Shown: positions 11,711-32,719 of the stretch, one piece after another | How the letters are laid out: each line of letters opens with the position of its first letter | How positions within the stretch are numbered: position 1 is the first letter of the stretch | From: Paramacrobiotus metropolitanus | Lineage: Eukaryota > Tardigrada > Eutardigrada > Parachela > Macrobiotidae | NCBI RefSeq assembly: GCF_019649055.1 | Contig: NW_026570333.1 | Coordinates: forward strand, 248,001 to 312,000 | Length of the DNA stretch: 64,000 nt | Reading direction: 5' to 3' | Program-made: the position numbers and the translations under genes | Notes under the pieces: generated by a model | Told to the model about the DNA's origin: nothing | Databases searched by the model: none | Seen by the model: only the letters and a program-made list of their open reading frames with translations

Positions 11711-14685
11711 ATGCCTCCCAAACGCGGGTCCAAACCCCGACACTCGGGACCTCCTGGTCGCCGTCCGGACCACCACCGCGCCCCCCGCGGTAGCGAGAAA
11801 TTCGCCGATGCTCCCGAACGTGCCAGCGATCTGCGTAAAACATCCCCCAGCCGTTTCAGTGATCCGCACGAGGTTGCATGATTTTCCTTGCAGATCAGCG
11901 CAGTGGTGCGCACGACTCCGATAGCGCTTCGGAGCATTCTGCCGCGGACGATGTGGAACAGGATACGGAAGCCTTCTGGTCGCCGGGGAATTTACCCGTC
12001 CCCTTGGCCATGTGGGATTTCGACCAGTGCGATCCAAAACGCTGCACGGGGAGGAAGCTGTCGCGGCTGCGATACGTGCGCCGTTTGCAGCTGCGGGTAC
12101 GGTCGCGCGGGGCGGTTGGCCTGGTGTCTGTGTTGAATTATTTCTTGGCTATCGAAATTGAGATTTTTTGGTGTGGATGTTTTAGGATCGGTTTCCGGGG
12201 ATTCTGCTGACACCCGCGGCGACCAGCTGTGTCTCCAATGCAGATAAGTAAGTTTTCTCGTAATTTCGGATTTTGCGGATGTGCATTTTTTCTCAGGTTT
12301 TGTGCACAGTATATTTTTTTCCTTTATTTCCCTATTTGCGCAGCTTAATTTAGGATTATTTGTTTTATTTATTCATTTTGCGTAATTTATTTTAGGATTG
12401 TTTGTTATTTATTGAAATATTTTGCGGAGTTTATTTTGAGATTGTTCGTTATTTATTTGTACATTTTGCGCGTTTAATTTTTTTTTTTGTATTTATCTTA
12501 ATTTTCTAACGATTTTTTGGAGGATTTCAAACCAATTAAAAGAAACATGGAATTTTTATCAGCACCCAAGCGCAGTGCATTGTGTTCTCGCTAGAATTTT
12601 TCCGTGTTAAATTTCCCATTTTACACGGCCGGTTGGCCGCTGTTAATGACGACGGGAAATTGAATTTTTATTTCTTTACGCTGTACTTGAATAAATCCAG
12701 TACACTGTATAATTTGTCGACAGCCGGTGTTGCACGTTGTGGATTTTCCTGGCATTTTGATTGTTTGTACGGTATGTGTTTATTTATTGAACTACTGTGT
12801 AGAGCGGTGATTGAGCAGGGCGGGATCGCCGTGGTGGACTGCTCGTGGGCGGAGCTGGCGGGGACGCCGTTGGCGCGTCTCAAGTGCCACCACCCCCGAC
12901 TGCTGCCCTTCCTCCTGGCCGCCAACCCCGTCAACTACGGCAAGCCCTGCAAACTCTCCTGCGTGGAGGCCTATGCGGCCGTCCTCTTCATCACCGGTAG
13001 GGCGGCAGTTATCATCATTTCCCGGATTTTCTACAATAATTTTGCACGTTTATGCGCGATGGAATTATTTTCTACTTTGTTTTACTGCCAACATTACCAG
13101 CTTTTCAACTAGCGAGCCTTTGTAAAATAAAAATAACGTATAAAATCTTATAAAATCGACCTATAAAATCAAAAACTAACTTATAAAGCTTATAAAATCT
13201 TTTAAATAAACGATAAAATTAATAATGATAATCTTGTAAATAAATCACCAGTAAATAATTATGTAAATAAATAGTTTTTTTAAAGTTGTATAAATAATCT
13301 TATAGGTGTGTGTTTTGACTTGAAAAACTTGGTGAATTTATTTCAAAATGCAGTCTCATCGTGCTTTGTTATGGTTAATTTTTCTCTCAGTTTATTTTAA
13401 TTTCAGTGTGATTTATTGTAATAATTTCTGGAATTGTATTTAATGCCAGTTTTTCTGCGCGATGGAGTTCGGATTGATTTTTTTTATTATTTTTTAACAC
13501 ACTGTGTGAAACGGTATGAAACTGCTGTGAATTATTTTTCATTACTACTCTTATTAGAGAATTGCTGTATTAGTCAGTTAGACGAAAAATGAGGAAAATT
13601 ACTTGGAGAGTTATTAGTGGGAAAACAGTGTGGTTAATGGAAATGACTGGTATTTATTTTCCCATTTTATACCGAATTAAATCAGCATGATGGGAGACTA
13701 CCAAATGGCCCGAATTGCTTGCAGGCTACGAAGAGTGGTGTGATATTTTACTGCGGAAATTCAAATGGGGTCATTCCTTCAAGGAGCTGAATCATGATTT
13801 ACTGAAGCAGTATCAGCGCTGCGCCACCAGCGCGGAAGTCATCCAGGTCCAGAATGACTACATCCGCTCCCTGGATGCCGAGTCCAGCGCCTCACGTGGT
13901 AGGCAATGTGGTTCCTCAATTGCATTCAGCGGCAGAATATAATAATAAGAATAACAGGAAATAATTGAAGAAAATTAGAAAAAATTGCGTTGGCCGTAGA
14001 TTTTGACGAAGTGGACGACAGTCTGGAATTCTACAATCCCAACCGGCGGGGGCGGCTGCCCAGCTCCTCCTCCGAATCCTCTTCAGAGACAGAGAGGTCA
14101 ATAACTTTTTTTTGCTGTGTAATTGTTTTTGCAGTGGAATTTTTTCTTATTTTTCTGCACAGAAACAAACGATAAAAAATTAAAATTCAATTAATTATGT
14201 TAATTAAAATAATTCTGAAATTTAGCAGAGAGTTTCGATTTTCTTAATTATTTGTTAGTAACCCAGAAAATTACAGAAACTAAAATAAACTGATCCTGAA
14301 ATGATAAAAATAGGAAACGTCTTATTACTAATAAAAATCAGTTGAAAAATTTGAAATTCAAGTAATAATGATAATTTAAATAATTCTAAAATTTAAACAA
14401 CTGGTAGGAATTTTTGATTCATTTTTTTAGTAACCCAGATGATCACGGAAATAAAACTGAATAAAAATCCAATGAAATTATTTTAATATTGATAGTCGAA
14501 ATTTTGAAAAATTTAAACCGTGAATTATTTCTTTATTTTTTATTTAATAATAATAGGAAATTTTTTAAAAAAATTTCTACCGTCGGTGTGAATTATTTCT
14601 GTATTTTTTTAGTAATTCCGATGAGCGCGGGAAAGCGGATACCGCGGACACCGGCACCCCCCATCCCGCAACCCACCCGCTTTAA
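11711..14685 (+). CDS. TSR3: 18S rRNA aminocarboxypropyltransferase TSR3
   Basis: Exons: 11711-11834, 11894-12096, 12186-12247, 12803-12996, 13725-13898, 14000-14096, 14613-14685; phases agree throughout, giving 308 residues. The protein transfers the aminocarboxypropyl group of S-adenosylmethionine to the modified pseudouridine of 18S rRNA late in small-subunit maturation. Family motifs appear in order: [56 protein letters not shown] with CVEAYAAV, and [15 protein letters not shown]. The basic N-terminus and the acidic serine-rich C-terminus are typical low-complexity tails. The first intron's donor is uncertain: GTAAAA at 11835 is preferred, but GTGATC at about 11858 keeps the same phase, and the intron is only 35-59 nt either way. 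Human TSR3 has a similar length. Confidence 0.93.
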
Positions 14686-16853
14686 AATTTGTTAAAAAAT
14701 GCCATTTATCTGGAGGAATATTTTCCCTTGCTGGTGTACAATGTACATCGGCTGTTATTCCGCCGCATTAAATACGTTGGCATTTGTCTGCTGCGATCAT
14801 CCTTGTAACCGTTCTAATCATCCTCCATAAGAGGCCACCTGCAATCCGCATGCAGCACACACTAATCCCCATTTTCAAGCATCCATCACGTCAACCGGCG
14901 TTTTCTCTTCTATCCCGTGTGTGTTCCCGGTTAACTGGGCAGGAAGTGATTCCGGCGGGGATTATTAGGCCGACCGGGAGAAAATAGACGATATACCAGC
15001 CAGGTTGGCTTCCGTGCTGCGTGTACCTACCTGGTTAACAGGATGACGCTGTGCTTGCCACCGGTAATTCCCTCTTAACTTAATCCCGCTATTTCCTCCC
15101 GTCAGACGAATATAGAGACCGTTCGGTGCGTCGTAACCTTCGGCGTAATTGGGCGATGAATGTTTGATCGACATCCGCGATTGCTCAGATTTTATTCCGG
15201 ATTTTGTCGGCGTCGTTAGTTTTTTTTTACAGCAGATATAATTGTATGAATTTTTAAAAAGGGAAACTGGGAAGACGGTTCGCGGTTGACAAATTAAAGA
15301 ATAAAATCAACAAGCAGTGTGCAACAGGAACCCGTCGATTGCGCGTAAATCGCCGGCGTTTGGTTCAAACAGAGAGGCGCTGGTTTGGCGCAATATGCGG
15401 TAAAACGAAGCACCTACCTTTTTTTTGTCCCACCATGTAAAACAAAAACGTTGCAACCGGTTGCAAAACATTGAAATTAATTTAAATACAAATATAAAAA
15501 AGTGAGATTATTTTTTTAAGGGTATTAAAATCGTAATTTCTTTTACGTAGCGATCTAGGGAATAAACATCAGGTAAATTAAAAAATTAAATTTTATGCCT
15601 AATACGTGATTTTTCATATTAGGTAAAAATACATGTATCAGATGATTTTTAAAAATTAGGTAAAATATAGAATTTAATTTTGAGCCTAATAAAATCATAA
15701 TTTTTAACTCCCTTCGTAAGATTTAGTAAGCCTAAAGCACATAAAATTAAAAATAACCTCTGGGGATTTTTTTATGTACAGTGCAAATTATAGATATGAT
15801 TAAAGCTGTAAACTGGCCAGTCGGTTAACGTTCAGAAATTGGATAGTAAAATCAACAAACATTCTGCAACAGGAACACATCCATCTACTTTTTCTAGAAG
15901 TACCTAGATTGTAAATCATTCTTTTTAATGGTCGAAGACGGTGATCCACCTCAAACCGGACCTAACCTTTCTCCACGCGGAGAACACTGTTTGATTAAGG
16001 ACGATTAATTACCGGCTGGCAGCGTAATCAGCGCTCATGTTCTAGCGCTTATATAACCAGATGTACACCGTACTTGGAGCCACTTGAACGCTACCCGGCA
16101 TCTTTAACAGGCGCGCGCGCTAATTAACGGGCTAGCATCAGACGTTAAAGGGCGGAAAATCGCGCAATTGAGCAGCGCGTCCTCATCGTGTCGTATAATA
16201 TAAGCGCCGGCCGGGGATCTTGGAGTGTAATGGTACGGCTAACCGGTATATGTGATTTCTCTTCCTCTTTCTCTTCCCCAGTCCCGGGATAATCGTGCAC
16301 GAGCGGGGATTTGTGCAGCCGGTATTAAAGAGTCATTTAGCCGGGCCGGTAATCATCGCTCTCTCTTATAACTGTACAGTATAGTCGCCGGTTAATAGCG
16401 CTGTGCGCCGGCAGCGGAATTAAATGCTACCCTACTCGCGGCACAAAACGATCCACTCCTCGCGTCTTTTTTGCTCGGGCTCTATCCGGTGAACATTTCT
16501 CTTCGCCTCGGTGAAATACTTAGCGTAGATTGATGCACCAGTCCACTGACGGTATTATTCAATACGTGATTATTCCGTCCGCGGCGAAAATATTTTTCCA
16601 TTGGGAAGCAGTCATCCGAATTTGTGTGGGATTTTTCGTCAAGCGCGTGCCGGTGTCGCTGTATTTTCGGCGTTAATAGCTCGCCATGCGCGATTATTTT
16701 TCCGCCTGATTTGATTTTTTTAAAAATACTATGTGTCGCTTGTCTCGCATATAAACCGCGTTTCCTGGTTTTATATGCGGAATAATTACACAAGAAAATA
16801 AAAACCGATTTAGTATAATTTTGTGGATGCCACGTTGACCCGACCGGCTGACC
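14686..16853. other. Intergenic region, including 5' flank of the GPCR gene
   Basis: No convincing gene seen. The stretch from about 16100 to 16500 is GC-richer and may contain the GPCR promoter or a non-coding 5' exon. The sequence CAACAGGAAC occurs near 15310 and again near 15860 after similar AAAATCAACAA context, a possible short dispersed repeat. Open frames on either strand here lack conserved residues. Confidence 0.4.
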
Positions 16854-25788
<8,935 letters not shown>

Positions 25789-26042
25789 GTCTACTCACGT
25801 GTATATATCCGGTTTTCTTGTTATTTTAATCGCTCTGACACTTCCGGTTATGCATTGCGTATCCGCTCGATGGGAAGAAAGGATCGAGGGAATGTGTAGC
25901 GGTTTCCCGAAAGCTTGCGAGTTTGGCGAATATACGGCGCAGCTGGTTTTGGCAGCTGTTCCCTCACGCACAAACTGGGACAGATTTTTTAGTAATTTGA
26001 ATTTATATTTGTATGACATTGCCGACATTGTAGCTCGTGCTG

Positions 26043-26048
26043 AATAAA
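26043..26048 (+). terminator. Polyadenylation signal AATAAA of the GPCR gene
   Basis: AATAAA 255 bases after the receptor stop codon, with a second AATAAA-like site near 26077. A plausible 3' end; the intervening 25789-26042 would be 3' UTR. Confidence 0.5.
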
Positions 26049-26759
26049 GCCTGTATAGATTTTGTCCGAGATACGAAATAAACGAATCTTTATTGAGTAC
26101 TCACGCTCGAAATTTTTCCATAAACGTCAGCGAAACTGTCCATTTAGAAACTGATTTAGATTTTTCACACGGGCATTTTTTCACAATCCACAGTGTAATT
26201 AACACGAGCTGATTATTTGATTCCTTGTGCTGGCTCTCCTTTTAATGCTGCATCAGCAAATAATTGCAACGAATTTAATCTCCGAACTAACAAATAATTC
26301 TTATTGAAAGTTTCTAACAAAGAAGTGTACCATGGAAGCATAGAATTGTACGATTTTGTACATCAGCCATCAAGAGTCCATAATGACCGTTTCGTATAGC
26401 ATCAATCGCGAACCAAGCAGGATAATTAAACTGGAATCAAAGTTCGATAACAAATTCACAATATTACCATATTTTCATAAGAGAAAAAAAGCCAAATTAG
26501 CTAACTTAAATGGTAGCAGTCTATTAATAAATGCTAATCGTAATGTATAGTAATAATCTAATCATGATTTAAGTAATCAGAGTGAGCATATACAGTATCA
26601 CTGCCATGCATGTCAATTAGAAAATGGAACATCTGAAGCTGAATGCGTGTGAAAGAGGAATGGTATCCCGCGTCCAGTTTCGAGCTATTAAAAATACTGC
26701 CAGCGGAATTTATTCTATTGCAGAAAGTGCAATGCAGAGGTCAAGAAAGTGCAATCAGT
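26049..26759. other. Intergenic, no gene seen
   Basis: AT-rich DNA without recognisable coding sequence. Short open frames such as 26356-26550 show no conserved features. Confidence 0.4.
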
Positions 26760-27250
26760 CGATTCCGCAGATGGCGAGTTGGCTCAGTGTGGATTCATCC
26801 AGCAGCCGCGAATCCACTTCCTGCCACAGCCGCGGGCTGCCGTCGGCACTGAAGCCGCTGAACCTGCAAAACAGGGGAGAAGGGTCAAATGGGATTTTGA
26901 TGCCAGAATGTAAGAATCATAAGACAGCATAAGAGTGACGCACGAAGATATGAGCAAATATCAGGAATATAAGAGCAACCTAAGAATAACATAGCATAAG
27001 AAAACATCGCAACGGATGCACTGGCTCTCGTAGGCGTACACTGCACGATAATGGCGCATACTCCGCCAGTCCGCGGGATACGGGTAGGCTGCGCACCCAG
27101 CGCGCATGCACGGCCGTGACCTTTGCCAGCATGTCCCCCGTGTGGCGGGAAGTGCTCGTGGACGGCGCAGAGGAAGCGGCTGCTCAGGGACATGGGAGCG
27201 TCGCCGCATATTGCAGCTGCAGCTACGGAATCCTGATTTGCAGCTGCTCC
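26760..27250 (-). pseudogene. F-box family fragment (copy E)
   Basis: Reading the minus strand, 27250-27010 resembles the part of exon 3 of the F-box family that encodes IRIP(Q/R)L and RWVRxLxYPxDWQ, and 26867-26760 resembles exon 4 (FSGFNADGSPRLWQ becomes a near match ending in RLLDESTLSQLAI). The exon 3 part carries deletions and frame changes. The Tudor-like segment, the F-box and most of exon 3 are absent. It is the outermost and most decayed copy of the family. Confidence 0.7.
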
Positions 27251-27269
27251 ATGGGTCCAGCGCGTTCAG

Positions 27270-27450
27270 TTTTGAACCGCGGACCGACTGGCCGACTTTG
27301 CCTTTTTTTGTCTTCCACGCAGCTTTTATTCGGCTTCAGACAGTACACAGCATAATAATTGAAACTACTGTGAACAAAATGATTTAAAATTCGAATTCTG
27401 TATGCACATACGGTCCTGCAATATACGTGGTGACCTTTTACAGACGATCC
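27270..27450. repeat. Segment duplicated at about 42460-42630
   Basis: Shared blocks are CGCGGACCGACTGGCCG, an AGCTTTTA-containing block, AATTGAAAC/AATAGAAAC-type sequence and GTGGTGACCTTTTACAGACGA, in the same order and strand at about 42460-42630. The last block also occurs just upstream of the GPCR exon 5 acceptor (25332). The sequence seems to have spread as a unit that can carry a piece of the receptor's last intron and exon. Confidence 0.65.
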
Positions 27451-28797
27451 TGTATGTACAATGCGAGTGACCTTTTGCGGAAGACAGTGTCAGCAGCAAC
27501 AATCAGTAACTAAATTTGTAGCATTTTTCACGTTTCCCAATATATTTTAATGGGAAATACGTAAATAAGCTGCTTGTCCCGGCCTCACGCACAAATATTA
27601 ATTTTTGCAGATTATTCTATCTGTAAAACTGCTATAAAAATGTTTAATTCAACTTTGTATTTATTCATCCTCTTTACAAGCCAAAAACAAATTGAAACAA
27701 TTTTTGTATCTCCGTTTATTATAATTCAGTTTAATTCTGTTTTAATTTCGATGTCATAAACACAACGTTCCGTTGCTACATTTATCATTTATGCACGGTA
27801 AAACCTGGAAACTACACACACTGAAGATTTTATTTTAAAGATTTCATATTAAAAGTTATGAATGCAAGTATTATATGGACACTGGACACAAAACTAGCAA
27901 AACGCAATAAAATAAAACATGGCACTGACAGTATATTCGCGCTATATGCGCTCGTACCTCTTCAGAAGGCACATACCAGTTCTTTTAATTAAAAAAATGC
28001 TTTTCATGAGTAACAAACATGTTATCAATTCATCTGTGCATGTATTGATCAAAAACGCTTGCATGACCTTTTATTCTATAGAATACGCTACGCCGAACTG
28101 ACCTCTTCGTCACAGTCCGTCCAAGCATACTATAACTATACATACACTATGTCTTCGTACCTCTGGTCTATAATTAGCCAGTTCTGTATACTAGGGTAAA
28201 GTCAGTAGCCCAAAACTGTACATATCTAGCCTGCATGGCGCATAATTGTATTATCAATTATTACGAATGTACGCAATGTATATATATTATGTACGCACTA
28301 TATACAAGTACAAACTGGTGTCACAGTAAACAAAATTAGTGAGCTATGAAACCTATGCAAACGAATCAACGACTAAAGAAATTATTCATGATACATTACC
28401 GACGGCACGCGGAATTTAAACATATAGGCTACTTTGGTTTTGCTGTTTTAGTGCATTGATCCACAAATTATGCCGTGACCTACAAATCCCGCACCGCTGC
28501 AGAGCGGCAAATAGTAGTTAGAAGAATTATGAACCCGAAAAATTACTGGGAGGGTGGTAGCATCATTATTTATGGACATCTTTCGAAAGCTAATAGCCAG
28601 AAACGAATTAAACTTTGCAGGCAGTCAAGTGTTACAAAGTAGTAATAATTAGATTAACATTTTACTTGTATATTGGGATCGTTTGCATATATTGCAACTT
28701 TAGCAGACTGCACTATATAAGCGTGCTCGGGATGTATACCAAAAAAGCACTACCTCCAGTAGTTTGCAGTTCGGATATAGCCAACGATTGTTGCAAA
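27451..28797. other. Intergenic, 5' flank of the astacin-like gene
   Basis: AT-rich, with no coding sequence recognised. The promoter of the downstream gene must lie in its right part; TATATAAG at about 28712 is a TATA-like match about 85 bases before the start codon. Confidence 0.35.
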
Positions 28798-29066
28798 ATG
28801 TCCCTGGTTTATTTATCGATCGCCGTGATCTGGCTGCAAGTCGCCGTGCAGTGGTCGCGCGGGGCGGTGATTAGTTCGGAGATGATGCACAACCACAATC
28901 GAGATCCTCGAGCTGTGCGCACCACGAATACGGCGTACGGTTTATGGCCAAACCCGCAGGCTATCCTTTATCGCATCGGCGCCGGATTCAGTAAGCAGAA
29001 AACAGTACAAACATTACTGCATATATACTGCATATATACTAAGTATAGTATATATGTGAGTGTATA

Positions 29067-29124
<58 letters not shown>

Positions 29125-29282
29125 CATACATGTATATATACATATGTGTGTGCATACATATACATATATAATATATATTGTTGAGCGAAGCTCGCCTTTG
29201 TACATATTGAGAAATAAAATCACTAATATATAGTACATACATATATATATGTGTGTACGTATGTGTATATATATATGTATAC

Positions 29283-29317
<35 letters not shown>

Positions 29318-31336
29318 GAAGTATACCTCGGACGCCATATAGGTGTTACACAATATCCACACATATGCATCGCGCTATACGGCTGTGAATATAACATCTG
29401 TATGGCGTCCACGGTATATACATATATAAATTGTATCAGTAGACTAACATAATTCGATGTTCTCAGCGATTTTTCTTCCTAGCTGCAACCGATACAGCCG
29501 GGATTCAGGCAGCGATGGCCCAGATCTCCGCCGACATGAATAACTGTATTCGCTTCCAGCCGTATACCAACGTGACAAATGCCGGAACCGATTTCATACA
29601 GATTTCCCAGACTCTGAGTAGCCCGACCACGTAAGAAGCTTATGTTCTGGCTACTAATATTGTAGTATAAACAGAGACTGCCAAAAGCTGTAGTCCTACT
29701 GCAGGGCCTCGGTATCGACGGCCACATGCTTCTCGTTTCCCGGTCGGGTGGTGCGCCAAGCCGGCAACGGGCAGACCCTCCTTATGGTGGGCGGAGTGGA
29801 TGGATGTCTGAGCAGCACACGAGAAATCATGAAATATCTAGGTCAGTACTATCATTATACTGTCGGGAACATAAGAAAAAGTTACGTCATCAGAATCTTT
29901 TGATATTCAACACACTTCACTACACTTTGCAGTTAACTCTTTGGGAATTCGCAATGAGATGAACAGACCGGACAGGAACGGTGCTATTCAAGTGGTAAAT
30001 TAAATTTTGGCTTTACCGGTTTACCGGAAATGCTAGTTAGGTAGTAGCGCTGGCATAAACCGCTGTCTGTCAGCGTTTTTTTAGTGGGTATGCAATACAA
30101 GAGCGCAAATAATTGCTTATGTGTAAGGTCATAAAGATTTTTGTTGCAGAACAGGCATATTTTTGTATACAAGTATTGTATTGTTTGTGTATCATAGAGT
30201 GAAACGTAACATGGTTGTCCTTTATAGGTAGCCGACAATCAGTTAAAACCAGGTGAGTATTAAGCACCCTATCTACAATAAGCTTGTAGTTGTTGTCGCT
30301 GTGTGGTTAGCAATATGCGTTTTCTTCTAAGAAACCTAAGAAACCTAAGAAACCCAGTTCTTTACTAGACCAGACTGTGATTTCTCGTAAGAGATCCTAA
30401 TGGTGGCTTTTTTGAAGATCCCTGTTCAATGTACACACTGACTGCCCGATGCTGCTAAAACTGGCTCGTTGCAGGCTTGCAGAATTTGGGCATTACCACG
30501 ATCTTACCAGCCGCCACAACGACCCTGCTGACGACGAATTTTGATTACAAGAGTATTACCATGCCCGCGGTGACAAAATACGTTAACACCGGGAATCTGT
30601 ATAGTGCGGTGGGCGGTGCGGCGCTGCCCACGACCGGCAACACCGCACCCGGCAATCTGGCCCGCCTCAGTCAAGGAGACTGTCTGGGCTTGCGCATCCT
30701 GTATCCTACCACCTGCACGGCCGCTGTGGCGCCGTGTCCCGACAGTAAGGGGTTTTTTACACATAGCCTACTTCGGGTTTTCTTTTATTTCGGTCACTTT
30801 AAGTATACGTTTTCATACTTCGGTCACCTAGTGTTCAAATTTTCTGGCAAGACAAAAATTCCAAATATGAATAGTTTTGATAGTAAAAACTTGGCTCAAT
30901 GAATTTCCAAGCATAAAGGTAAAAAAATTTGGACCCGTGCAATGTAAAAGAACCGCTTTTCCACGTTTACGAATTTCAGAAATTTTCAATTCCAACATTT
31001 TCGATTTTGTTTTGATGGCTACAAACTAAAACACGTTGTGCGATCAGCAGCTATTCACGTGGCGCGCCACTTGGGGGGTGGTGTAAGTGACCGGTGACCG
31101 AAATATGAAACCGTGTACTTAAAATGACCGAAATATGAGACACATCCAAGTACGGCTAGTCAAGTGCAGCGCTAATCTTGATAATTAACTGGTTGTCCAC
31201 TGCAGATTACGGTGGCACTGGGGCGTCCACTGCCAACGCCAATGCCGCCACCGGCACCGGCACCGGCACCGTTATCAACGGCACACCAGGAGGGACGCCA
31301 CTGGAGCCGCCTCAAACAGGGAACGTTCAGTTCTAA
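28798..31336 (+). CDS. Secreted astacin-fold protein with all catalytic zinc ligands replaced (pseudoprotease)
   Basis: Exons: 28798-28990, 29483-29630, 29705-29841, 29933-29994, 30228-30252 (25 nt), 30475-30744, 31206-31336; phases agree throughout, giving 321 residues. The hydrophobic N-terminus MSLVYLSIAVIWLQVAVQW looks like a signal peptide. The astacin (M12A) framework is clear: AAMAQISADMNNCIRFQPYT, a CFSFPGRV block, GCLSSTREIM, then NRPDRN, FDYKSI and LSQGDCLGLRILYP. The zinc signature HExxHxxGxxHE is aligned without gaps by its flanks but reads KYLVNSLGIRNE (157-168): His157, Glu158, His161 and His167 are Lys, Tyr, Asn and Asn. The Met-turn SxMHY reads SITMP (215-219), losing the tyrosine ligand. 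The Thr/Gly-rich tail follows the catalytic-domain remnant; no EGF or CUB domain is seen. The open reading frame is intact, so a non-catalytic binding or inhibitory role is more likely than simple decay. Function unknown. Confidence 0.85.
29060..29316. repeat. (TA)n and TATG-rich microsatellites in astacin intron 1
   Basis: Several TA runs (29069-29115, 29240-29250, 29283-29306) mixed with GTGTGTGCATACATATA-type repeats. Open frames of Tyr/Ile/His here on both strands are artefacts. Confidence 0.95.
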
Positions 31337-32719
31337 CTCTGCCCCCCGCGCCAGTTTCAGGCTAACAGTATGCATTGATATGAATTATTATTGCATAATA
31401 TTTATCCTGAAACTGGTCCGCTACCCAGAAATTTTAGTTGATAGCATAATGTTGTATGCCCACTGATAGATGTTCATTTATTTAAGTATACGTCTGCTCT
31501 CATTGATACACGTTACCCTGAGCCTGCTTTATAAGTACCGGAAGTGCAGCTTAAGTTTTCATATACTTCTTGTAAAAAGCTTCGCACGGATGTTGATGTT
31601 AAGCAAACAATTACAAACACAGCAGGCCGAGTCACCATGATCACCTAATTTAGACCTAGAGCTTCAGCGCACCCCGCGGGATGAAACAGTATGTATTTCA
31701 AAACTCGAAAGATGCAGAATATGTCGAAAGTGAATAAATTGTTGCATATTAATTTTTAAACAACAGAGAGGAAAATCCGCAGTATTAAATACCCACAAAC
31801 TGACAATGGAACTGATATTTTATCTATTTATGTACGTCAAAATTGTATAATATAAAAAACAACTTGCCCCATGCTTTTTTAATGCAGATTTAAAAAAAAC
31901 TACTAAATCAATTAGGTCATGGAAATATACAGTAATACGAACCACAGCTAAAGTTGTATAGGTGGAGGCTCCACCGTGGAGCCAAGCATTGCATTGCTGT
32001 ACAGTTTATGTACAGAAAATGTTGCGCAACAGCGGCTGCATGCAGGAAATTTAGAAAAAGATTATTTTTATTATTTTTACCTTGTCCTTGTTTTCTGCTC
32101 CTACTGTCCGTTGATTTGGCACTTTCGAAACCATATTTGCGGAGACTAGGACGATTTTCGTTTCCCAATGAAAAAAGATTCCAGTGTTATCCGGGAAGTT
32201 TCACGGAAGGCTATAATTGTTCTCCGCGTATTTCCGAAATGATTTGCGCCACCAAGCTGGTATTGTAAATAAACAGCTACAAGCGATAATAAAGCGATTT
32301 ACCTGTGTGGGCATAATCAGGGCATTTGTTTTGAAATAGATTATTCACGTACTATATACACTGTACATTTGCATAGTTATGGGTGCATATGGCCGGTCTG
32401 CCAGATAGTCAGTTCCGACCATAAATAATAAGCAGTTCATGAAACTCGAAATGCGGTTTGCAAATAGAGCGAAAATTATCCGTCACGGAATGGTTACCCA
32501 CATATTACAACATCTCCGGCATTACGGCATATGCGCATGCACTTAGTATATGCCAAGGTCTGAAATCGTTAGCATCAGAATAATTATAGGTAATTTATGA
32601 CGCCTGCATTCTTCGTACGTGATTTACAGTCGTTAATCCAAGACACCGCTCCCAATTCGTAATAGCATTTACGTAATCTATGTTTTGATGTACATGTGCA
32701 GAAGCATTTTGGCCAGTGG
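31337..32719. other. Intergenic, 3' flank of the astacin-like gene
   Basis: No gene seen. AATAAA at 31733-31738 could be the astacin gene's polyadenylation signal, about 400 bases past the stop. Open frames at 31954-32268 (+) and 31917-32168 (-) overlap one another and show no conserved features. Confidence 0.35.

Noticed and set aside
11859-11893. A very short (35-nt) intron option for TSR3 intron 1
   Set aside because: It keeps the phase, but the 59-nt alternative starting with GTAAAA at 11835 has a better donor; the question remains open.
11261-12037. Long minus-strand open frame (258 codons)
   Set aside because: It lies antisense to TSR3 exons 1-2, which carry conserved family motifs on the plus strand; the antisense frame has none.
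25799-26047. Possible small secreted protein (hydrophobic start, 82 codons) just after the GPCR
   Set aside because: The hydrophobic part starts at GTG with no upstream ATG, and the region fits the receptor 3' UTR with an AATAAA at its end.
28968-29412. Several overlapping Tyr/Ile/His-rich minus-strand frames
   Set aside because: Low-complexity TA/TG repeat in intron 1 of the astacin-like gene.
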